Of a stretch of 10,472 nt of DNA, positions 5,460 through 10,472 are shown in pieces. Position 1 is the stretch's first letter. Every line of letters starts with the position of its first letter. The DNA lies in contig DATIHO010000130.1 in assembly GCA_035480615.1 (NCBI GenBank), positions 1 to 10,472 on the forward strand. The letters are read 5' to 3'. The notes beneath the pieces are model-generated. The model saw only the letters and a list, made by a program, of their open reading frames with translations. It ran no database searches and was not told the DNA's origin. Source of the DNA: CAIPFQ01 sp035480615. GTDB taxonomy: Bacteria; Chlamydiota; Chlamydiia; Chlamydiales; SM23-39. The translations under genes were made by a program, and so were the position numbers.

Positions 5460-5893
5460 TTCCAAAGCCAATAATCGAAAGAGATCGCTTTTGGTCCAAA
5501 AACAAACACAAGCAGTGAAGCAAACAAGAAACTAAAAGGTTCTCGCTGGACAAAATTTTGCGGATCGGAAAAGATCTTGTGAAGCGCCTCGGTCTCAGCC
5601 GTCATAAACACAGCGATCATGATGCACATGAGAGGAATCGAGGCCAGTCTTGAAAAGAGACCGAGAAAAAGACACGCACCTCCAATTGTTTCGATCGATC
5701 CCACGAAGAATGCGCTAAACGTAGCAAAAGGGATTCCCAATGATTCAAAGTAGGCGATGGTTTTCTCTATATGAGTAAATTTGCCAATCCCTGTTACAAA
5801 AAAACTTCCGCCCCAAAAAAGGCGGATTGCCAATAATAGCGGTGATTGTAAAGAGTTACCGAAAGCAGCCAATTTGGAAAGGATGGATTGCAT
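5444..5893 (-). CDS. DoxX family membrane protein
   Basis: The product is 149 residues with four predicted transmembrane helices, at about 17-37, 56-78, 82-100 and 118-138. The first carries the DoxX signature RLFWGGSFFVTGIGKF, with YFESLGIP after it and GSIETIGGACLFLGLFSRLASIPL in the middle helices. DoxX proteins are small inner-membrane proteins linked to redox and oxidative-stress functions, and they are known companions of DUF692/DUF2063 clusters (Gig-type systems). Here the gene ends the minus-strand run begun by sucC, 15 nt after the lipoprotein gene, and faces the MNIO cluster about 1 kb away with two ORFs between. A role with the MNIO peptide is possible but not shown by operon structure. 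ATG 5893 has no clear Shine-Dalgarno. Confidence 0.9.
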   Translation of the reverse strand: MQSILSKLAAFGNSLQSPLLLAIRLFWGGSFFVTGIGKFTHIEKTIAYFESLGIPFATFSAFFVGSIETIGGACLFLGLFSRLASIPLMCIMIAVFMTAETEALHKIFSDPQNFVQREPFSFLFASLLVFVFGPKAISFDYWLWKKTEK

Positions 5894-5908
5894 TAATGCT
5901 ATCTATAA

Positions 5909-6331
5909 TTAATTCGATTCATAACTGTCAAGATCAGTGATCAGTTGCAAAATTCTCTCTAATACCACTTGCGCTTCATACGGTGATTCACTTTTTAGAA
6001 TCATTGTATGTAATTTTTCCCTTTCATCTAAAAAAAGATCCCCACTTTTAAAATCAGATTTTTTATTTGGATTCTTTCGAATGGTCTCTTCAAAATGATC
6101 GATTTGTTTGCGAATAAAGGCAAGTTCGACTTCCCGCGCTTCATCGCTAAGCCGTTCAATTTGGATTTGCAATTTTTTCTGTTCTTTTTCAGCAAGTTGC
6201 AGTTTTTTTTGCAAATAAGAAATTTTTTGCCTCTGTTTCGGTATCGTCAAGTCTTCCACATTTGGACATCTCAATCCACATGAGGCGAGCAAAAAAGTGA
6301 ACATCCAGATTTTTGAATAGACTTGAATCAC
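5909..6331 (-). CDS. Small coiled-coil lipoprotein, function unknown
   Basis: The product is 140 residues. It starts with GTG at 6331, the first plausible start after an in-frame TAG. The N-terminus MIQVYSKIWMFTFLLASC gives a short signal sequence with lipobox LASC (Cys18). The internal ATG at 6304 would leave only eight residues before the Cys. The mature protein is highly charged and helical: heptad-like Leu/Lys/Glu-rich coiled coil covers about residues 38-85 (KLQLAEKEQKKLQIQIERLS), and a second helical part follows. No family is recognised. It lies 15 nt after the site-2 protease gene and 15 nt before doxX, so it is probably co-transcribed. The start codon is inside the 19-nt dispersed repeat also found at 1230-1248. 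Confidence 0.75.
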   Translation of the reverse strand: MIQVYSKIWMFTFLLASCGLRCPNVEDLTIPKQRQKISYLQKKLQLAEKEQKKLQIQIERLSDEAREVELAFIRKQIDHFEETIRKNPNKKSDFKSGDLFLDEREKLHTMILKSESPYEAQVVLERILQLITDLDSYESN

Positions 6332-6341
6332 TTTGGGTATA
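6323..6341 (+). repeat. 19-nt dispersed repeat, copy 2
   Basis: Identical to 1230-1248. Here it covers the region just before and including the GTG start of the lipoprotein gene on the minus strand, which reads TATACCCAAAGTGATTCAA. Confidence 0.55.
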
Positions 6342-6346
6342 ACTGC

Positions 6347-7483
6347 CTATTGATCAATAAAATAACGAAATTCGGGATCGTTTTGCATCGATGCGAATTC
6401 TTCTTCCTGAAGAAGCGTAGCTAAATCAAAAGCTCCATGTTGCCGAGCTGTCTGCAGCCATCCTCCAGCAGGTTTTGCCTGTTTCAAAAATGCAAAGGCG
6501 CGAGCATTGCGAAGAGCTACTTCACAGGTTGGAGATGCCTGGTAACATTCACTTGAAAGCTCCGCAACAAGGGAATAATCTTTTTCGTTTGCAGCCAGTT
6601 TATGCAGGAGGCAGAGAGACTCGGCAGTTAAATGTTTTTTGACCGAAACTAAAAGATCGTAAGCCTGCCTGAATTTTCCTTCTTCATTTTCAAGGAATGC
6701 AAGATATTGGCGAGCAGCAGCAGCAAGAAGCCCGTCCCCCCCTTTTTTGCACACTTCTTCAAAAATTTCGCGCGCTTCGGTTTTTTTTCCTTCTTTCAAC
6801 GCCGTTTCCCCTTCCATCAACAGTTTTCGATTTTCATCTTCCCGGTCGCTGAAAGTGGCAAAGCGGCTTTTTCTCCATGAATCAAAACTTTGAAAGGCGA
6901 AAAGCAAAAAAATCGCCCCGACAAGAATGGATTGCATGATGAAAAAACAGAAGGCAAGGATCGAGGCGATCACAGCTCCGCTTAAAAGAGCCGCTCGAAA
7001 TCCGGAAACTCCAAAAGCCGCTTCTAAAACAATCCGCAAAAGTTGACCGCCATCAAGAGGTAAAACGGGTAAAAGATTAATAATCGTCCAAAAAAGATTG
7101 GCCATTTGCGTTGCCTGCAAAATGCCCACGATTTTTGGCCAGCCTGAAAGGTTGAATTGCAAAAGAATGCTGGCAAAGATAAATAAAAAAAATCCGAAAA
7201 GCGGACCATTGAAAGTGATTAAAAATTGCTGCCAAAAACGAAGCTTCGGACCTTCGAAAGAGGTCAAACCACCCAATGCGACAAGCTGAATTTGCGCTTT
7301 TTGTTTGAAAAAGACAGCGGTTAAGGCGTGTCCAAATTCATGGATCAGAACAGAGAAAAAAATAATCCCGACCCAAATCAACATCCCAATCAAGGTTTTG
7401 GAATAAAACCATCCGATAAACCCGGATAAAACCCAAAAAAAGGGATGGATAATGATAGGAATTTTTCCGCGGATCAGGATCAT
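6347..7483 (-). CDS. Site-2 protease family (M50) metalloprotease with C-terminal helical repeats
   Basis: The product is 378 residues. The N-terminal ~210 residues form a multi-pass membrane domain with the zinc motif HEFGH (48-52) and the third ligand in NLLPVLPLDGG (Asp144), as in SpoIVFB/S2P-like intramembrane proteases. NGP (92-94), lining the active site, is also present. The remaining ~165 residues are soluble and helical, resembling tetratricopeptide repeats (EGETALKEGKKTEAREIFEEV, then ENEEGKFRQAYDLL). No PDZ domain is seen, unlike RseP. Fusion of an S2P core to helical repeats suggests regulated cleavage of a membrane-bound partner; the substrate is unknown. Its ATG overlaps the sucD stop in an ATGA arrangement, so translation is probably coupled to sucD. 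Confidence 0.9.
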   Translation of the reverse strand: MILIRGKIPIIIHPFFWVLSGFIGWFYSKTLIGMLIWVGIIFFSVLIHEFGHALTAVFFKQKAQIQLVALGGLTSFEGPKLRFWQQFLITFNGPLFGFFLFIFASILLQFNLSGWPKIVGILQATQMANLFWTIINLLPVLPLDGGQLLRIVLEAAFGVSGFRAALLSGAVIASILAFCFFIMQSILVGAIFLLFAFQSFDSWRKSRFATFSDREDENRKLLMEGETALKEGKKTEAREIFEEVCKKGGDGLLAAAARQYLAFLENEEGKFRQAYDLLVSVKKHLTAESLCLLHKLAANEKDYSLVAELSSECYQASPTCEVALRNARAFAFLKQAKPAGGWLQTARQHGAFDLATLLQEEEFASMQNDPEFRYFIDQ

Positions 7484-8364
7484 TTTCCGTGCGCCTGAAT
7501 CGCTTGGCAGACAGCATGTCCCATTTCTGCCGGGCTTTTTGTAATATGCGCACCTGCTTCCTGAAATGCTGCATATTTTTGCTGCGCGGTCCCTTTGCCT
7601 CCAGAGATAATCGCTCCGGCGTGCCCCATTCTTTTATCGGGGGGCGCTGTAGCGCCCGCAATGAATACGGCAACCGGTTTTTTACTATGCCGCGCTATCC
7701 ATGCCGCCGCCTGCTCTTCCGCATCTCCTCCAATCTCGCCAATCAAAAGAACCGCTTTTGTTTCCGGATCGTCTTCGAATGCTTTTAATACGTCGATAAA
7801 ATGGGTCCCATTCAGCGGATCCCCTCCGATGCCAACGCAGCTGGATTGCCCAAGCCCAAGTTGGCTCGTCTGCCAAACAGCTTCATAGGTCAAAGTCCCA
7901 GATCTTGAAACGATCCCAATCGATCCTTTTTTATGGATATATCCAGGCATGATCCCAATTTTACACTCTCCGGGAGTAATAATCCCAGGACAATTTGGGC
8001 CGATTAAACGGGAATGTTTTGATGCGCTCATCACCCGTTTAACCTCCAGCATGTCGCGGATCGGAATTCCTTCCGTAATGCAAATGATGAGAGGAATCTT
8101 CGCGTCTTCCGCCTCCAAAATCGCATCCGCGCAATAAGGAGCCGGAACAAAAATCAATGTCGCATCCGGGCGGATCGCTTCGCTTGCTTCTGCAACCGTA
8201 TCAAAAACAGGAACGCCAAGAATCTGACTTCCCCCCTTCCCTGGAGTAACACCTCCTTCGAGACGGGTCCCATATTCCCTGCATTGCTCTGCGTGAAATC
8301 GGCCCGCTTGCCCTGTAATGCCTTGCACAATGATTTTCGTCTTTTTATTGACCCATATCGCCAT
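7480..8364 (-). CDS. sucD: Succinyl-CoA synthetase alpha subunit
   Basis: The product is 294 residues, the usual family length. Succinate-CoA ligase alpha chain: with SucC it converts succinyl-CoA, NDP and phosphate into succinate, CoA and NTP in the cytoplasmic TCA cycle. Visible features are the N-terminal CoA-binding fold (IIVQGITGQAGRFHAEQ, then GGVTPGKGG), IGPNCPGIITPGECKIGIMPG, SRSGTLTYEAV, GIGGDPLNGTHFIDVL and the phosphorylated active-site His at about residue 248 in GHAGAIISGGKGTAQQK. It begins 3 nt after the sucC stop, and its own stop overlaps the start of the M50 protease gene, so all are likely on one transcript. Confidence 0.97.
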   Translation of the reverse strand: MAIWVNKKTKIIVQGITGQAGRFHAEQCREYGTRLEGGVTPGKGGSQILGVPVFDTVAEASEAIRPDATLIFVPAPYCADAILEAEDAKIPLIICITEGIPIRDMLEVKRVMSASKHSRLIGPNCPGIITPGECKIGIMPGYIHKKGSIGIVSRSGTLTYEAVWQTSQLGLGQSSCVGIGGDPLNGTHFIDVLKAFEDDPETKAVLLIGEIGGDAEEQAAAWIARHSKKPVAVFIAGATAPPDKRMGHAGAIISGGKGTAQQKYAAFQEAGAHITKSPAEMGHAVCQAIQAHGK

Positions 8365-8367
8365 ACA

Positions 8368-9531
8368 TCACCGTTCTAAAGATTCCACTGCAAGTTTCGC
8401 TGCGCTTTGCAAATCTTCCGCTGTTACTATTTTTAAATGGCTTTCTTTAAATAGCCGTCTTCCTTCCTGCACGTTCGTCCCTTCAAGGCGGACAATAATT
8501 GGAATTTTTATATGTTGTGCTTTTGCAGCATGGATCACTCCCTCGGCAATTGTTGCGCAATTCATGATTCCGCCAAAAATATTGACCAAAATCGCCTTCA
8601 CCTTAGAATCGGCAACAATGATCCGAAATCCTTCCGCTACTTTTTCTTTGGAAGCTCCTCCTCCCACATCAAGAAAATTCGCAGGAGAGCCGCCGCAAAG
8701 CTGAATGATATCCATTGTCGCCATGGCAAGTCCTGCCCCATTGACCATGCATCCAATATTGCCTTGCATTGCAATATAGGCGAGATCAAATTTTTTCGCA
8801 GCGGCTTCCTGGGGAGAGCTTTGAGTGGGATCATAGAAAGAAACAACTTCAGGTTGCCGGAATAATGCATTGTCATCAATGCCGAGCTTTGCATCGATTG
8901 CAAAAATGGCTCCCTGCTCCGTTTTTACGAGAGGATTAATCTCCAAAAGAGAAGCGTCCATCTCGATGAAACATTTCGCAAGCCCTTTTGCAATTTGCGC
9001 ACCTGTTTTCGCATCTTCCCCGCTCCAATTCATGAATTTGCAAAGCCTTAGAATTTGGTAAGGGCGCAGTTTCCCATCAAAGCCGAATGGCATTTTTAAA
9101 ATCTTTTCAGGCGCTTTATGGGCGATCTCTTCAATTTCCATTCCTCCTTCGGGAGACGCGATGAGAAGCGGCGTAGCTAAATCGCGATCGATCACAGCTC
9201 CAATATAATATTCCTTTGCGATATCTACCGGTCTGGAAATCAAAACAACATGGGCAACGACCCCATCCGGCCCGGTTTGCTGATTCACCATTTTCATTCC
9301 AATCAACTCTTGAGCAATTTGGGCGATTTCTGCGCGAGATTTTGCGAATTTGACTCCCCCCCCTTTTCCGCGTCCCCCGGCATGAACCTGAATTTTTAAA
9401 ACCGCCTGGTTTAAATCCAGCTCATCCGCAATTTTTTTTGCTTCTTCTACCGTCGATGCGATTCCGAATTCTGGAATTGGAATGCCAAAACGCTTTAAGA
9501 TTTTTTTCGCCTGAAATTCATGCAGGTTCAT
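8368..9531 (-). CDS. sucC: Succinyl-CoA synthetase beta subunit
   Basis: The product is 387 residues, typical of bacterial SucC. It has an N-terminal ATP-grasp domain beginning MNLHEFQAKKILKRFGIP, the Gly-rich nucleotide loop HAGGRGKGGGVKFAKS, and metal-binding LEINPLV. The C-terminal half shows MVNGAGLAMATMDIIQLCGG, FLDVGGGAS, VNIFGGIMNCATIAEGVI and RLEGTNVQEGRRL. It pairs with SucD encoded 3 nt downstream. A GGAG Shine-Dalgarno lies 5 nt before the ATG. It is divergent from ftsY with a gap of about 40 bp, the arrangement known in Chlamydiae. Confidence 0.97.
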   Translation of the reverse strand: MNLHEFQAKKILKRFGIPIPEFGIASTVEEAKKIADELDLNQAVLKIQVHAGGRGKGGGVKFAKSRAEIAQIAQELIGMKMVNQQTGPDGVVAHVVLISRPVDIAKEYYIGAVIDRDLATPLLIASPEGGMEIEEIAHKAPEKILKMPFGFDGKLRPYQILRLCKFMNWSGEDAKTGAQIAKGLAKCFIEMDASLLEINPLVKTEQGAIFAIDAKLGIDDNALFRQPEVVSFYDPTQSSPQEAAAKKFDLAYIAMQGNIGCMVNGAGLAMATMDIIQLCGGSPANFLDVGGGASKEKVAEGFRIIVADSKVKAILVNIFGGIMNCATIAEGVIHAAKAQHIKIPIIVRLEGTNVQEGRRLFKESHLKIVTAEDLQSAAKLAVESLER

Positions 9532-9560
9532 CCTTTCTCCGGAAATTCGGTTTTTGTTAC

Positions 9561-9587
9561 AATATATCCTATGTTGAAATTTTTCAA
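9561..9587 (-). promoter_or_regulatory. Candidate sucC operon promoter inside the divergent spacer
   Basis: On the minus strand TTGAAA (9587-9582), a 15-nt spacer and TATATT (9566-9561) lie about 30 nt before the sucC ATG. The spacer is shorter than ideal. The -35 box falls within the first codons of ftsY, so the two divergent genes would share or overlap control sequences. On the plus strand TACAAT (9558-9563) could serve ftsY but would leave almost no 5' leader. Confidence 0.3.
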
Positions 9588-10472
9588 AAAACTCATCTCT
9601 CCTTTTTCAAAAATAAAATCTCTTCTCGGACAAAAAATACGCGCTCTATTTTCCAATCCTCTCGACGAATCTATGTTTGAAGAGCTGGAAAAACTTTTTT
9701 ATGAAGCTGATTTAGGCGCTTCAATGGCAGCGGCTCTTACTGACCTCGTCCGTCGCAGCGCAACAAAAAATCCCGATCCCGATTTTCTTTTGTCGGTTGT
9801 AAAAAATGAGTTGATGAAAGTATTTATAGCATCTCCTGTCATTACCCCCACTTCTTTCAGTAGACCTCATGTAATCTTGATTGTTGGCGTAAATGGATCT
9901 GGAAAAACGACCAGTCTCGCAAAACTGGCCCATTATTTTCAATCCGCGGGAAAAAGCGTGCTGATTGGAGCGGGAGATACATTTCGCGCCGCTGCAATCG
10001 AACAATTGGAAACTTGGGGAAAACGGCTCGGATCTATTGTCGTAAAGTCAAACCCGCATGCAGACCCATCAGCGATCGCTTTTGATGCAATTGCCTCTGC
10101 AAAAGCAAAAAAAATCGATATTGTCTTGATTGACACCGCAGGCCGTCTGCAAACCAAGACCGCCCTCATGCAAGAGCTTGCGAAAATCCGCCGTGTTTGC
10201 CAAAAACAAATCCCCGACGCCCCTCATGAAACTTTACTGGTCCTGGATGCCGCAATTGGACAGAACGCCCTGGATGCCGCTCGTGTTTTTCATGAATTTA
10301 CCCCTATCACAGGGATTGTCTTGGCGAAATTGGATGGTTCTGCGAAAGGGGGAGTTGCTGTCGCGATTCAAAAAGAGCTGAATCTCCCCATTCAATGGGT
10401 GGGTTTAGGAGAGAATATGGATGATCTGGCTCCTTTTGATCCCGAAAATTATATCAATGCGCTGCTTGGCTT
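9571..10472 (+). CDS. ftsY: Signal recognition particle receptor FtsY (3' end cut by window)
   Basis: The open frame from ATG 9571 continues to the window end (300 codons). FtsY is the membrane-associated SRP receptor GTPase that docks ribosome-nascent chain complexes at the Sec translocon. The N domain covers roughly residues 1-95, and the acidic A domain of E. coli FtsY is missing, as in many short forms. The G domain has G1 GVNGSGKT (106-113), DTFRAA (136-141), G3 DTAGR (188-192), the DAAIGQNALDAARVF region and G4 AKLDG (252-256; Ala replaces the usual Thr of TKLD). The closing motif GLGENMDDLAPFDPENYINALLG is reached at the edge, so only a few residues should be missing. The N-terminal residues MLKFFKKLISPFSKIK are basic and amphipathic, suiting membrane contact. 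Confidence 0.96.
   Translation, partial: MLKFFKKLISPFSKIKSLLGQKIRALFSNPLDESMFEELEKLFYEADLGASMAAALTDLVRRSATKNPDPDFLLSVVKNELMKVFIASPVITPTSFSRPHVILIVGVNGSGKTTSLAKLAHYFQSAGKSVLIGAGDTFRAAAIEQLETWGKRLGSIVVKSNPHADPSAIAFDAIASAKAKKIDIVLIDTAGRLQTKTALMQELAKIRRVCQKQIPDAPHETLLVLDAAIGQNALDAARVFHEFTPITGIVLAKLDGSAKGGVAVAIQKELNLPIQWVGLGENMDDLAPFDPENYINALLG

Noticed and set aside
7489..9061. Several plus-strand and alternative minus-strand frames across sucD and sucC
   Set aside because: Both genes are full-length, highly conserved enzymes on the minus strand. The others are shadow frames without ribosome sites or recognisable products.

Overview
The window looks like the chromosome of an environmental chlamydia (Parachlamydiales/Simkaniales-type amoeba or arthropod symbiont). 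The main reason is the right end, where ftsY is divergent from sucC-sucD, an order known from Chlamydiae in general. A degenerate IS630 element, a eukaryote-like zinc-finger gene and long intergenic palindromes fit the larger, more mobile genomes of the environmental members. The taxonomic call is an inference from gene order and gene style, not from a marker gene.

Layout. (1) 1-783: the 3' part, or possibly all, of a gene for a protein with five tandem GATA-like Cys4 zinc fingers. (2) 784-2415: about 1.6 kb of mostly non-coding, palindrome-rich DNA. It holds hairpins at 798-819, 849-959, 1034-1207, 1214-1245, 2067-2230 and 2291-2330. An internally deleted IS630-family element (1247-2068) is inserted at a TA between two of them. 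(3) 2416-4462: a compact plus-strand three-gene cluster. It encodes a small lipoprotein-like peptide with eight Cys-x-Gly repeats, a DUF692/MNIO enzyme (HvfB/BufB type) and its DUF2063 partner (HvfC/BufC type). This is the architecture of oxazolone/thioamide or thiooxazole-forming, copper-binding RiPP systems (Hvf, bufferin, Gig). (4) 4564-5423: two overlapping, unrecognised plus-strand ORFs. The second has a two-lobed hydrophobic segment like that of chlamydial Inc proteins. (5) 9531-5444, minus strand: a tight run sucC, sucD, M50 site-2 protease with C-terminal helical repeats, coiled-coil lipoprotein, DoxX. (6) 9571-end: ftsY, divergent from sucC and cut by the window edge.

How it works together. 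SucCD form succinyl-CoA synthetase (TCA cycle, substrate-level NTP formation), and FtsY is the SRP receptor GTPase. The most interesting unit is the MNIO cluster. Its putative precursor differs from classical EGKCG-type (HvfA/BufA1) precursors in having an apparent lipobox and a CxGxx(G/D) hexapeptide array. A DoxX gene, a family that accompanies such clusters elsewhere (the Gig-type arrangement), lies about 1 kb away but points the other way, at the end of the suc run. A peptide that is modified and then membrane-anchored for metal (copper) handling is a reasonable but untested reading.
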